Assembly (NCBI GenBank): GCA_947447665.1 | Contig: CANFJX010000001.1 | Coordinates: 124,001-188,000 of the forward strand | Source of the DNA: Bacteriovoracaceae bacterium | Lineage (GTDB): Bacteria > Bdellovibrionota > UBA1018 | Direction of reading: 5' to 3' | DNA length: 64,000 nt | Part shown: piece after piece, positions 53,390-62,287 of the stretch | Layout of the letters: every line of letters begins with the position of its first letter | Position numbering within the stretch: position 1 is the first letter of the stretch | Translations under genes and position numbers: made by a program | The notes under the pieces: model-generated | Database searches by the model: none | Told to the model about the DNA's origin: nothing | What the model saw: only the letters and a program-made list of their open reading frames with translations

Positions 53390-53869
53390 CTAAGCCCTTT
53401 TACACCAGGTGCGATAGCGGTAGTACTCAGTTTCGATGAGACGAATCACAAACATCGACTCAAGAGATTGCAGGATACGCCTCAGGGCCGCAATAAGAGA
53501 GAGCAGGTTCCTCAAGGTTGTAAAATCAAGACTGGTTTGGACCAAAAGTCTTAAGTCATGCTCCAGCAGAGTTTCAATCTGAGTTTCAAATCGTTGACGC
53601 CTAATGATTGGATCGCGGACCGCAAATATACCAGGCAAGCCTCCTTGAGAAAGCTCAAGTTCATAACAGGGTAAGAAAGAGCCACAGTGTAACGCCGCCA
53701 CTGGAGATAAAGAGGTAGCTGACGCTACCTGATCATTAAGGACATGGAAACAGTAACTGCGCGCTCGTTGCTGGCCCGCCGTCGTCAATCGGTCCTGTTG
53801 CGCCACTAAACGTAAAAAGAGTAATTGACGAGCTACCTGCAAACGTAGCGATTTCTCCTGTTGAGGCAT
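53390..53869 (-). CDS. Doubtful open frame downstream of the NHL lipoprotein
   Basis: An open frame of up to 159 codons whose first 134 bases overlap the coding end of the large lipoprotein in another frame, so any real gene must start later; no ATG with a ribosome site is found, and a GTG near 53706 is the best candidate. The last 65 residues (FETQIETLLEHDLRLLVQ ... VIRLIETEYYRYRTW) look like a plausible helical protein. Outside this frame, the 383 bases from 53353 to 53735 hold only two small hairpins. I would not rely on it. Confidence 0.3.
   Translation of the reverse strand: MPQQEKSLRLQVARQLLFLRLVAQQDRLTTAGQQRARSYCFHVLNDQVASATSLSPVAALHCGSFLPCYELELSQGGLPGIFAVRDPIIRRQRFETQIETLLEHDLRLLVQTSLDFTTLRNLLSLIAALRRILQSLESMFVIRLIETEYYRYRTWCKRA
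53714..53729 (-). terminator. Hairpin after the NHL lipoprotein stop
   Basis: Minus strand: GGTAGC GTCA GCTACC, six perfect pairs, beginning six bases after the TAA, followed by TCTTTAT. Candidate weak intrinsic terminator. Confidence 0.45.
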
Positions 53870-56570
53870 TGACCTTCATAATCCTAAAATTCAAATCGTC
53901 CGCGATGAACAGATTACCTGAAGGGTCAAACGAAATGCCGCCAATCACGAAAAAAGCGAGATCGGTCGCAGGCACATTTGCGGTGATGCTCCTTCCAGGC
54001 ACACCTACTTGTCCTGCGATCGTGTAGATGTAGCCGGCCTGATAAGGCCCTGATATTCCAAGAATCGAGGAAACAGACGCATTGGGCACAACTCGAACCG
54101 CGTGATTACCGGTATCAGAAATAAAAAGGTTACCTGACGAGTCCAGCGCCAGCTGATTAGGGCCGTTACCCGCAAGAATTGCTCCGCCGACTGCAGTAAC
54201 TCTGTCGCCTGCCCCTCCTGAGCTTGGATTGCCAGCGACCGTATAGATATTCCCCGCGGCCCAAGTTTGGTAGACTCCAGCAATCGTTGCTGAACCGCTC
54301 ACGTTTGCAACGACCCGGACCTCATAATTATCGCCAATATATAGATTGCCAGAGCCGTCCACTGCCAGCCCCATAGGATTAGTGAAGGTAGCAGCAGCAG
54401 CAATCGCGCCGTCGCCCGTGCTGCTCCCTCCCGATCCAAGCCTGCCCGCGATCGTGTAAAGATGCCCTGAAATCCACGTTTGAGTGATCCCAGCGATCGT
54501 CGCTGAGCCCGTAGTTCGAACTAAAACTCGGACAGCGTAATTTGTTTTGTCGGCAATGTAGAGATTATCATTACTATCGACGGCAAGTGCACTCGGCGAG
54601 GATAAATCCACTTGGGTTGCAACACCGTCGCCTCCTGTATTGTCACAGTTGCCAGAAGTACCCGCAACACGGACAATCAACCCAGTGCTGGCACTCACCT
54701 CCCAAATCGTACAATCGAGGTTGTCTGAGATAAATAAATTGCCCTGACTATCGATAACAGTGCTAAACGGAAATTTGAAGCTCGCCTGCGTCGCAGGATA
54801 TCCCTCAATGACGAAAGAATTACTTACTGCCGAAGTGAGGCTTGGAGCCGAAGCTGTGAGCGAATAATAGATTGTGTCGCTAGAAGTTAACCTTTGGTCT
54901 AGGCTTTGTCCTAGGGCACCTGCAACCGTATAGATACCTCCCTGGGTCCAACTGGGAACGGGTGAGGCCACCTGAGTAGGGGGGATGCCCGCAATCGGAG
55001 TGGAGTCATTATTCGCAGCAACTACCCTCACGGCACCATTAAAATCTGCAATAAAGATATTCCCCGCCTTGTCGCTCCAGGAATTAGATGAACTCGGAGC
55101 AAATGATCCAGTAGGGATGGGAGAGCCACTCGAACCAGCGTTGCCCGCAGAGGTTCCACCTGCATTCACCCAAGAAAGAGAAGAAAATGTTGCGCTACCT
55201 GAACTGCTAAGGACAGCGCGCCCTCCATTTAAGGTTGCTGCTACCGATCTATTGTTGGGCGCACTAGTGAGTGCAAGCGAGATCGAAACAGCTGGGGTGG
55301 TTACTACATTACCCCATGCGTCTTGGACCTGTACGGTGTATCCGCCGAAGGTCGCTCCTGATAAGTAGGTCGGCGTTGCACTCGGCTGGGTCGTGAAAAC
55401 CAGCTGCGAGGCTGCGCCGGCTTTAATGACGACCGAATTACTCGTTGCCCCAGTTAGCCCCGGAGCCGAGGCGGTCAACTGATAGGTACCTGCTTTGCCC
55501 ACAGAGAGAGAAGAAAATGCTGTGCTACCTGAACTGCTAAGGACAGCGTCCCCTCCATTTAAAGTAGCTGTTACAGGCCCAGTGAGTGCAAGCGAGATCG
55601 AAACAGCTGGGGTGGTTACTACATTACCCCATGCGTCTTGGACCTGTACGGTGTATCCGCCGAAGGTCGCTCCTGATGAGTAAGTCGGCGTTGGACTCGG
55701 CTGGGTCGTGAAAACCAGCTGCGAGGCTGCGCCGGCTTTGCCGGCTTTAATGACGACCGAATTACTCGTTGCCCCAGTTAGCCCCGGAGCCGAGGCTGTC
55801 AACCCATAGGTTCCTGCTTTGCCCACAGAGAGAGAAGAAAATGTTGCGCTACCTGAACTGCTAAGGACAGCGTCCCCTCCATTTAAAGTAGCTGTTACAG
55901 GCCCAGTGAGTGCAAGCGAGATCGAAACAGCTGGGGTGGTTACTAGATTACCCCATGCGTCTTGGACCTGAACAGTGTAACCGCCGAAGGTCGCTCCTGA
56001 TGAGTAAGTCGGCGTTGGACTCGGCTGGGTCGTGAAAACTAGCTGCGAGGCTGCGCCGGCTTTGATCGTGATGGGGCCCAGACAAGAAGAGGTGATCGGA
56101 CTCCCCGATAAAGGAGTGGAGGAGAATTTGATGTAGATATTCCCCGCGGCACCCGAGTAGGAGAAGCCACTGAAAGAGTCAGCGCTTGAACGTGAAGGTG
56201 GTGCGCCCGTGGCCACGAGAGTTCCAGCAGCAGAAGTAGCGCATGAACTCGAAGTGTAAGCCGTAGCAGTCAAACTGGCGCTGTAATTAGCAATAGAATG
56301 ACCGAGTGCATCTTGGGCAGTGACGGATGGAAGAGGAGTGAAACCATCCCCAGATCTGACTGACCCTAGGAGAGTATATCCGGTGCTCAAAGCCAGTTTC
56401 GCAGGGGCGGCTGGATTTTGTATTTTTTGATTTGGCGAACCACAGCTAGTCATGGAGACGATCAAGACTAGAGTAATAAGAGACCGCAGGCCAGAGTCTC
56501 GTCTCTGCTTTTTGATCAAACCAGACCGCAAAAAAAAATCATTGAAATTTAGAAGCAAAACGTTCTTCAT
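53736..56570 (-). CDS. Large lipoprotein with three Ig-like repeats and NHL blades
   Basis: 944 residues. Signal sequence with MTSC (C43) suggests a lipoprotein. Residues 60-170 form a first beta domain. Three nearly identical Ig-like repeats follow (173-278, 281-385, from 386), each beginning AASQLVFTTQPS with VQVQDAWGN and TATLNGG. The third is interrupted after SSLS (466) by about 96 residues containing an NHL-type blade (AGNIFIADFNGAVRVV ... GGIYTVAGALG), and resumes at YSLTASAPSL (569). Five further NHL blades occupy 591-915, and the protein stops with the beginning of another (DDGGPATSAQLLFP). Probably a surface protein binding a ligand or partner. GGAAGG four bases before the ATG decides the start. 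Confidence 0.85.
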   Translation of the reverse strand: MKNVLLLNFNDFFLRSGLIKKQRRDSGLRSLITLVLIVSMTSCGSPNQKIQNPAAPAKLALSTGYTLLGSVRSGDGFTPLPSVTAQDALGHSIANYSASLTATAYTSSSCATSAAGTLVATGAPPSRSSADSFSGFSYSGAAGNIYIKFSSTPLSGSPITSSCLGPITIKAGAASQLVFTTQPSPTPTYSSGATFGGYTVQVQDAWGNLVTTPAVSISLALTGPVTATLNGGDAVLSSSGSATFSSLSVGKAGTYGLTASAPGLTGATSNSVVIKAGKAGAASQLVFTTQPSPTPTYSSGATFGGYTVQVQDAWGNVVTTPAVSISLALTGPVTATLNGGDAVLSSSGSTAFSSLSVGKAGTYQLTASAPGLTGATSNSVVIKAGAASQLVFTTQPSATPTYLSGATFGGYTVQVQDAWGNVVTTPAVSISLALTSAPNNRSVAATLNGGRAVLSSSGSATFSSLSWVNAGGTSAGNAGSSGSPIPTGSFAPSSSNSWSDKAGNIFIADFNGAVRVVAANNDSTPIAGIPPTQVASPVPSWTQGGIYTVAGALGQSLDQRLTSSDTIYYSLTASAPSLTSAVSNSFVIEGYPATQASFKFPFSTVIDSQGNLFISDNLDCTIWEVSASTGLIVRVAGTSGNCDNTGGDGVATQVDLSSPSALAVDSNDNLYIADKTNYAVRVLVRTTGSATIAGITQTWISGHLYTIAGRLGSGGSSTGDGAIAAAATFTNPMGLAVDGSGNLYIGDNYEVRVVANVSGSATIAGVYQTWAAGNIYTVAGNPSSGGAGDRVTAVGGAILAGNGPNQLALDSSGNLFISDTGNHAVRVVPNASVSSILGISGPYQAGYIYTIAGQVGVPGRSITANVPATDLAFFVIGGISFDPSGNLFIADDLNFRIMKVNASTGEIATFAGSSSITLFTFSGATGPIDDGGPATSAQLLFPCP
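54867..55154 (-). other. NHL-blade insertion inside the third Ig-like repeat
   Basis: About 96 codons with no counterpart in repeats 1 and 2. Before it the third repeat runs in parallel with the others as far as SSLS; after it the sequence rejoins their LTASAPGLTGATSNSVVI segment in a diverged form. The inserted piece carries GNIFIAD, VRVVA, PIAGI and GIYTVAG, which recur in the C-terminal blades. Confidence 0.75.
55173..56054 (-). repeat. Tandem approx. 315-bp DNA repeats (three copies, third incomplete)
   Basis: Copies at about 55737-56054, 55416-55730 and 55173-55415. Long stretches are identical at DNA level, including synonymous sites, which indicates recent duplication or gene conversion. 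Between copies 1 and 2 a short GCCGGCTTT unit is doubled (KAGKAG), so copy 1 is three codons longer at its end. Confidence 0.9.
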
Positions 56571-56845
56571 AAGCCTTCCAGTTATTGATCAAAAATCACT
56601 ACAATATTTGGACTCAGTATTTATATTAATTAAGTGTAATTAAAAAAACATGACAAATAAAGTCAAATAAAAGACATGCAAAAAAGCGCATTGATTCGTA
56701 ATAAATGCCGATATTTGAGCGAGGCGAGCCGGGAGACGTGTCTCTGGTGACCCATGAAACAGCTCGATTAACAGTTGATTTTACGAAGATTAACTTTGAA
56801 CTCTGGAAAATAGACTGATCGCCATATGCACTTCCGTCAAAACTT
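56571..56845. other. Intergenic region between mnmA and the NHL lipoprotein
   Basis: 275 bases, A/T-rich towards the lipoprotein. On the minus strand a TTGACT (56661-56666) followed after 17 bases by TTAATT is a weak promoter candidate giving a leader of about 60 bases. I see no RNA gene or strong terminator here. Confidence 0.3.
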
Positions 56846-58015
56846 CTAGACGGCAATTCCTTCAGGGAGCCTTCTGTTTTGCTCAAAGTAGTTTGGGCCA
56901 GTGCCCTCGATCATTCCGCCGCCTAAGCAAATATCGCCATCATAAAAGACGACGGATTGTCGAGGGGTGACGGAACGCTGGGGAAGATCAAAATCCACCC
57001 TCACCTTTTCTGTTCCATCCGAGCTTTCTATCCAACTAATCGTGCAAGGTTGATCAGTCTGTCGATACCGGGTTTTAGCCCTGCACCGATAAGGGTGGGG
57101 TTCGGGAGGACTGCCGGCAACCCAAGACAGCTCAGTGGCAGTGAGATAATCCGTATAGAGAGCTGGATGCATTTCTCCACGCTCGACATAAATCACGTTT
57201 CTCTTTAAATCCTTGGCCACCACGTACCAGGCGTCGCCCTCGCCGCCCAATCCCAGTCCTTTTCTTTGACCCAGGGTATAATACACCACTCCTGAGTGCT
57301 CGCCGACCACCTTGCCGTCCAGCGTTTCTATCTTTCCAGGCTGTGCTGGTAGGTATTGACTCAAGAACTTCTTAAAGTTTCGTTCGCCAATAAAGCAGAT
57401 CCCCGTGCTATCTTTTTTGGAATGAGTGGAGAGATCATACTCCTTAGCGAGTGCTCGAACCAAAGGCTTCTCGATATGACCGATCGGAAAGAGAACTTGA
57501 TTGAGGGTCTCTTTTTTTAAAGTATAGAGAAAATAAGACTGATCCTTACTTGAGTCCTTGCCCTTGACCAGCTGATGCTCTCCACTGGTGACTAAATTTT
57601 GAGCATAGTGTCCCGTCGCTAAATAATCAGCGCCTAAACTCAGAGCTTTTTTTAGAAAAACATTAAACTTTATTTCGCGATTACAGAGAATATCTGGATT
57701 AGGAGTGTATCCGGCGCGGTATTCTGCCAAAAAGTGCGTAAATACATGATCCCAGTATTCTTTTATGAACTCGACTGAGTAATAGGGGATATCAATTTTT
57801 TGGCAAACTCGAACGACGTCCTCATACTCTAAAGACGCTCGGCAAACGCCATTTACGTCTTTTTCTTCCCAGTTTTTCATGAAAAGACCGACCACTTGAT
57901 AGCCCTGTTTTTTTAGAACTAACGCAGTGACAGAAGAGTCCACGCCCCCTGACATTCCAACTACAACTGTCGTAGTTGAATTTCTTCTTTTTTGCTCTTC
58001 GGATACGGTCAACAT
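56846..58015 (-). CDS. mnmA: tRNA-specific 2-thiouridylase
   Basis: ATP-dependent thiolation of U34 in tRNA-Lys/Glu/Gln, 389 residues. PP-loop [11 protein letters not shown] at the N-terminus, catalytic cysteines in [12 protein letters not shown] and [10 protein letters not shown], and the [13 protein letters not shown] and [11 protein letters not shown] blocks of MnmA. No adjacent iscS or tusA. The ATG follows a short A/T-rich leader without a clear ribosome site. Confidence 0.96.
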   Translation of the reverse strand: MLTVSEEQKRRNSTTTVVVGMSGGVDSSVTALVLKKQGYQVVGLFMKNWEEKDVNGVCRASLEYEDVVRVCQKIDIPYYSVEFIKEYWDHVFTHFLAEYRAGYTPNPDILCNREIKFNVFLKKALSLGADYLATGHYAQNLVTSGEHQLVKGKDSSKDQSYFLYTLKKETLNQVLFPIGHIEKPLVRALAKEYDLSTHSKKDSTGICFIGERNFKKFLSQYLPAQPGKIETLDGKVVGEHSGVVYYTLGQRKGLGLGGEGDAWYVVAKDLKRNVIYVERGEMHPALYTDYLTATELSWVAGSPPEPHPYRCRAKTRYRQTDQPCTISWIESSDGTEKVRVDFDLPQRSVTPRQSVVFYDGDICLGGGMIEGTGPNYFEQNRRLPEGIAV

Positions 58016-58082
58016 CGCAGATCTTCTACACTAAAAGGAGATTTTTATCCAGCTCTCGGGAACCAGAGCTGAAGCGCCAAAA

Positions 58083-59207
58083 CTAGGGAGTCGCTTGACA
58101 AGCGGTAATCTCTACGACGGATTGGCTCTGACCTGCATCCTGAGATCCAATACTCACCACCCGAGTGTCTGAATTAAACTCAAAACCCACACTTTTCCCG
58201 GCTACAGTAATCGACAAACTGCCAGGAACTAGTTCAAAACGACCGTCTAAATAAAACTGGGTCTGGAGTTGAAGGTGATTTGACGCCCTCTCACCTATGC
58301 CGACGAGAGCAAATGGATCATCCAAATCAGAAATATCTCGAATTATATTTTGAGGATCATTTTGCACCAGCTCTAAAACTCCATGCCCAATCGACTCTTG
58401 ATGGTTAGCGGGAACTCTTTTTGGATCCATATGAATCACTGCATCAAGGAGCACTGGTTCATTCCCCTTAACTGCCTTCAGCGCAGAGTAAGTAGACGCG
58501 GGTGTGATTTTTGAGGAGCGACCATCTTTCTGCAAACATAATCCCTGAAAAGCTCCCTTTTGATGCTCGACCAGCGCGGGGACGAAATCTGGAAACTGAA
58601 AATAGCCATATAAGTTAGGAGGATAGCAAAGATCATTTTTATCCGTGATCAGAACCACCGACAAGGCTGCATCAGGCCGATAAAACCCAAGATTCTTGAT
58701 TTGAGAAAGCTGCGGTTCCACTAAGCTTTGACCCAATGAATAGAGGAGGGCATCGCCAATCGTACTCTTTCCTCGCTCCACCTCACTCGCCAGGGCCCCC
58801 CTGAGAGCGGATTGAATCTGAAAATTACCTTCATTCTTTGAGTTTAAAATGTGAGTCCGCCCATAGGCTGACATCACTCCAATTCGGTAATCAAGACCCG
58901 GAGAAAGACTATGCAAAAAAGCAGGCACAGCTGCGTTAAGTCGTGAGATCTTACTGAGCATTGAACTCGAGTGATCGAGCACGAATAAAAAATCGACTGC
59001 ATTTCGAAGGGATTGATTAGGCTGAACAAAACTCCACTGAGTTACCTGGGACAATGGACATGAAGGATTACCTGGATTCTTTGCTCCAGAAGGAGGACTG
59101 AAAGTAGATTGGTAAACGTCCTGAAGTTGAACACTTTTTCCGCACCCCATGCATCCGACCGAGAAACTAAGCCATCCTGCGAGGGCCAACGATCGATTCA
59201 TTTTCAT
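58083..59207 (-). CDS. VWA-domain lipoprotein
   Basis: 374 residues. Signal sequence ending in cysteines (VGCMGCGKS, C19 or C22), so a lipoprotein. A von Willebrand A domain occupies most of the protein, with MIDAS DHSSS (78-82), a later T/S and D in VVLITDKNDLC, and the typical SALKAVKG helix. Metal-dependent protein binding is expected. Its ATG overlaps the ompA-type gene's stop (TAATG), so they are made together; the OmpA partner could tether it near peptidoglycan. Confidence 0.8.
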   Translation of the reverse strand: MKMNRSLALAGWLSFSVGCMGCGKSVQLQDVYQSTFSPPSGAKNPGNPSCPLSQVTQWSFVQPNQSLRNAVDFLFVLDHSSSMLSKISRLNAAVPAFLHSLSPGLDYRIGVMSAYGRTHILNSKNEGNFQIQSALRGALASEVERGKSTIGDALLYSLGQSLVEPQLSQIKNLGFYRPDAALSVVLITDKNDLCYPPNLYGYFQFPDFVPALVEHQKGAFQGLCLQKDGRSSKITPASTYSALKAVKGNEPVLLDAVIHMDPKRVPANHQESIGHGVLELVQNDPQNIIRDISDLDDPFALVGIGERASNHLQLQTQFYLDGRFELVPGSLSITVAGKSVGFEFNSDTRVVSIGSQDAGQSQSVVEITACQATP

Positions 59208-60292
59208 TAGGTTTTTCCTTTTGGCTTCTTGTTATTTTTAGAGACATCTAAACTCGTGAGTGGCTTTAGTTTTTCGATGAGTACTTCTGGGTTCTTAACC
59301 TCACCAAATAAAATCTCGACTCGACGATTTTTCGCCCATGAATCTTCTGTACTCTCGAGGTCTAGGGGGTGGAGAAAACTATAGGCATTGAGTTTGACAC
59401 TTGAAAGATTCACACCTCCTGAGACAAGAGCCTGCCGTACAGATTCAGCCCTCTCTTGAGATAGAGAGAGATTATACTGAAAGCTTCCTCGCTGATCAGC
59501 ATGGCCGGAGACTTCTACTTTTCCTGGAATTTCGTTTTCCTTCAGATAGCGACCCACTTCTTTTAAAACAGAAGCGACGTCTGAGCTGACCGCTGAAGAT
59601 CCACTTCCAAAGAAAACTCTTTGGGAATCCAGAACAACCTGAACACTTTGCGATTTCTGAGGTTGAAATGAAAACCCAATTTGAATACCAAACCACCCCT
59701 GATAAGCTCGCTGACTGGCAACTGAGAAGTCTGTGGTCAGCTGGGAGTAAAGTCTCACAGGGAAGTGATGATTTGGAATTTCATACGCTGCTTTTAGGCC
59801 AGCAGAATAGGAACTCGTAGACTGACCCGCCAACGCGCTATAAGTCGTATCAACACCAAAAGTTTTGTTAATGACAATACCGAGTTGAAACCGATCAGAG
59901 ATCCGGTACCGAGGACTCAGCTCCAGGAAGCCCGCACGAGTGATGACTTGGGCAGACTGACTTGCAGTAGGACTCCCTACCTCACTGCTATAGGTCCAGC
60001 CCAATCCCCCATCAAAAACCCAATTTCTGAGCTGATAAGACAACACTCCATCCAGGAGATACTGCCCTCCGTGCGGAGCACTCGAGTAGTCTAATCCTGA
60101 AACCATTCCATATCCTGCCGCTGCACCACCAAATAGGCTCCACCCCTGAAAATAACTCGACTCTGAGGGGGTGAGATCAGCGGAAACTCTCTGAATTGAT
60201 ATCTCTGCAGAGCTGTCCGAATGATTTAAAATCGCTATCCATGAAAAAATGAGACAAAAGTTGAAAATAAAGCTCAATTTTCTAATTAACAT
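59207..60292 (-). CDS. OmpA-family outer-membrane protein
   Basis: 361 residues: signal peptide (to about 31), an eight-strand-like barrel region (45-215) and a C-terminal OmpA/Pal peptidoglycan-binding domain (about 220-335; VEVSGHADQRGSFQYNLSLSQERAESVRQAL, NRRVEI). Basic/Pro-rich tail. Putative promoter TTGAAA-15-TACTAT lies just upstream, overlapping an A/T palindrome. Heads a two-gene operon with the VWA lipoprotein. Confidence 0.85.
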   Translation of the reverse strand: MLIRKLSFIFNFCLIFSWIAILNHSDSSAEISIQRVSADLTPSESSYFQGWSLFGGAAAGYGMVSGLDYSSAPHGGQYLLDGVLSYQLRNWVFDGGLGWTYSSEVGSPTASQSAQVITRAGFLELSPRYRISDRFQLGIVINKTFGVDTTYSALAGQSTSSYSAGLKAAYEIPNHHFPVRLYSQLTTDFSVASQRAYQGWFGIQIGFSFQPQKSQSVQVVLDSQRVFFGSGSSAVSSDVASVLKEVGRYLKENEIPGKVEVSGHADQRGSFQYNLSLSQERAESVRQALVSGGVNLSSVKLNAYSFLHPLDLESTEDSWAKNRRVEILFGEVKNPEVLIEKLKPLTSLDVSKNNKKPKGKT

Positions 60293-60319
60293 TCTTAAAA
60301 GAATAGTAGCTAAGCTTCG

Positions 60320-60337
60320 AAATTTTCAAGAAAATTT
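60320..60337. promoter_or_regulatory. AT-rich palindrome upstream of the OmpA-type gene
   Basis: AAATTTTC AA GAAAATTT, two perfect 8-base arms with a 2-base centre, 28 bases before the start codon and overlapping the presumed -35 (TTGAAA on the minus strand). Operator candidate; also shared with the divergent prfC side. Confidence 0.4.
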
Positions 60338-60434
60338 AAAAATAAAAAAATCTAACAGCCGGCTAACTGTCCTAAAAATACGAGTCACTCAGGCGCGGTT
60401 CGACCCAAGAACAGAACCGAACCAAAAACATCAT

Positions 60435-60464
60435 CTTGAACGTTGTAGCCTTGAACGTTGTAGC
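60435..60464. repeat. Two perfect tandem copies of a 15-base unit upstream of prfC
   Basis: CTTGAACGTTGTAGC repeated exactly twice, ending 23 bases before the prfC start. Each copy contains TTGAAC, usable as a -35 element. Recent slippage duplication is the simplest cause. Confidence 0.8.
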
Positions 60465-60487
60465 CTTTTTGGCTCTTTTAGGGCAAA

Positions 60488-62176
60488 ATGCAGAATCTCA
60501 TGAGCACTGAAGAAAGCACCCAAACCACCCCCAACTTAGGCCCCATCTTTAACGAGGTCTCTCGCAGGCGCACGTTTGCGATTATCTCGCATCCAGATGC
60601 CGGTAAAACGACTCTGACGGAAAAGCTCCTCCTCTACGGCGGAGCGATTCATTTAGCTGGTGCGGTTCGGGCCAAGGCCAACCAACGACATACCACCTCG
60701 GATTGGATGGAAATCGAGAAACAACGCGGAATTTCAGTGAGTTCAAGCGTCCTTCAGTTCGAGTACCAGGGGGTGCAAATTAACCTCCTCGATACGCCAG
60801 GCCATAAAGACTTCTCGGAAGATACTTACCGGACCCTGATGGCTGCCGATGCTGCCGTCATGCTCATTGACGCAGCCAAGGGTGTCGAAGCCCAAACCCG
60901 CAAACTCTTTGAGGTTTGCCGGATGCGCCAGATTCCAATTTTCACCTTTATGAACAAGCTCGATCGCCCGAGTCGTGAACCCCTCGATCTCATTGACGAG
61001 CTCGAAAAGGTGCTTGGCATCCGCTCCTGCCCCATGAGCTGGCCGATCGGCTTGGGAGATCGATTTCGAGGCGTGTACGACCGCCAGGCCCATGAAGTGC
61101 TCTTTTTCCAAACCGAAGGAGAGGCTAACGTCAAGGGCCGTCTAGCACCTAAAAAGGTTGCAGGCATTGACGATCCCTACTTTATCAAGATGCTCGGTGG
61201 CCCCAAGGGAGACCTGGATGAAGCAAAAGAGCTTCACGATCAACTAAAAACAGAACTCGAGCTGCTAGAATATGCCGGAGACGCTTTCGACCTCAAAAAG
61301 GTGCTCGAGGGTCAGCTCACCCCAGTTTTCTTCGGAAGTGCAATGAACAACTTCGGAGTCCAGCGATTCTTAGAAAAGTTCATTGAAATCGCACCTCCTC
61401 CGCTCGCAAGAAAAACAGCGGACGGAGAAATCGAGCCCACTTCGGATCGTTTTTCAGGATTTATTTTTAAAATTCAGGCCAACATGGATCCTGCCCACAG
61501 AGACCGGGTGGCATTCATGCGCGTCTGCTCGGGCAAATTTACCCGCAACATGTCGGTAAAACACGCCCGCCTCAACAAAGACATTAAACTCTCCAAACCG
61601 CTGAACTTTTTTGCCCAAGAGCGGATCATCATCGACGAGGCCTGGCCTGGCGATATTGTTGGCCTCCTCGACACGAGTGGAGAGCTCCGAATTGGCGATA
61701 CGCTGTGTGAAGGCAAACGATTTGAATACACCGGAGTTCCGAGATTCTCACCCGAGTACTTTGCGAGTATCACGATTCTCGATCCCATGAAGCGAAAGCA
61801 GATGAAAAAGGGCCTCGATCAACTCTCCGAGGAGGGCGTAGTCCAGGTTTATAAGCAAAGAGGATTTGGAGACAAAGATCCGATTCTGGGAGCTGTAGGG
61901 GGACTTCAGTTTGAGGTTCTCGAACATCGCCTCAAAGCCGAGTACAATGTGGTCGTCCGAATCGAACGACTCCCCTACATCCATGCACGATGGGTTCAGG
62001 GCACGGGTCTGGACGCAGATTATTTTGAACGACGTGAAGACAGCCGGTGCTTAGAAGACCGCGATGGCCAGCCTGTTATCCTCTTCAAATCTGACTGGGG
62101 TTTGCGGTGGGCAGAGGACAACTACAAGGGACTACAATTCCTTAAATCAGCTCCGATGATCCGCGGAGAGGATTAA
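60488..62176 (+). CDS. prfC: Peptide chain release factor 3
   Basis: Translational GTPase removing RF1/RF2 from the ribosome after termination, 562 residues (E. coli 529). G1 SHPDAGKTTLTEK, G3 DTPGHKDFSEDTYR, G4 NKLDRPSREPLDL, and the RF3-specific FFGSAMNNFGV, SGFIFKIQANMDPAHRDRVAF and VVGLQFEVL-like (GGLQFEVLEHRL) blocks. An ATG four codons later (before STEES) is an alternative start. Confidence 0.96.
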   Translation: MQNLMSTEESTQTTPNLGPIFNEVSRRRTFAIISHPDAGKTTLTEKLLLYGGAIHLAGAVRAKANQRHTTSDWMEIEKQRGISVSSSVLQFEYQGVQINLLDTPGHKDFSEDTYRTLMAADAAVMLIDAAKGVEAQTRKLFEVCRMRQIPIFTFMNKLDRPSREPLDLIDELEKVLGIRSCPMSWPIGLGDRFRGVYDRQAHEVLFFQTEGEANVKGRLAPKKVAGIDDPYFIKMLGGPKGDLDEAKELHDQLKTELELLEYAGDAFDLKKVLEGQLTPVFFGSAMNNFGVQRFLEKFIEIAPPPLARKTADGEIEPTSDRFSGFIFKIQANMDPAHRDRVAFMRVCSGKFTRNMSVKHARLNKDIKLSKPLNFFAQERIIIDEAWPGDIVGLLDTSGELRIGDTLCEGKRFEYTGVPRFSPEYFASITILDPMKRKQMKKGLDQLSEEGVVQVYKQRGFGDKDPILGAVGGLQFEVLEHRLKAEYNVVVRIERLPYIHARWVQGTGLDADYFERREDSRCLEDRDGQPVILFKSDWGLRWAEDNYKGLQFLKSAPMIRGED

Positions 62177-62287
62177 GCAAGTTTAATCCGGTTAAGCGAT
62201 TTGCGGAACTGAGTGAAGCAAAAACTCAGCTTCGCCCTTAAAACAGCTTTTTAAAGTAGTTGAGTCGCTTAGAATTGAGAATGTGAA

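Noticed and set aside
54800..56100. Repeated DNA suggesting a CRISPR array or satellite
   Set aside because: Repeats are about 315 bp, in frame, and encode Ig-like domains of one protein.
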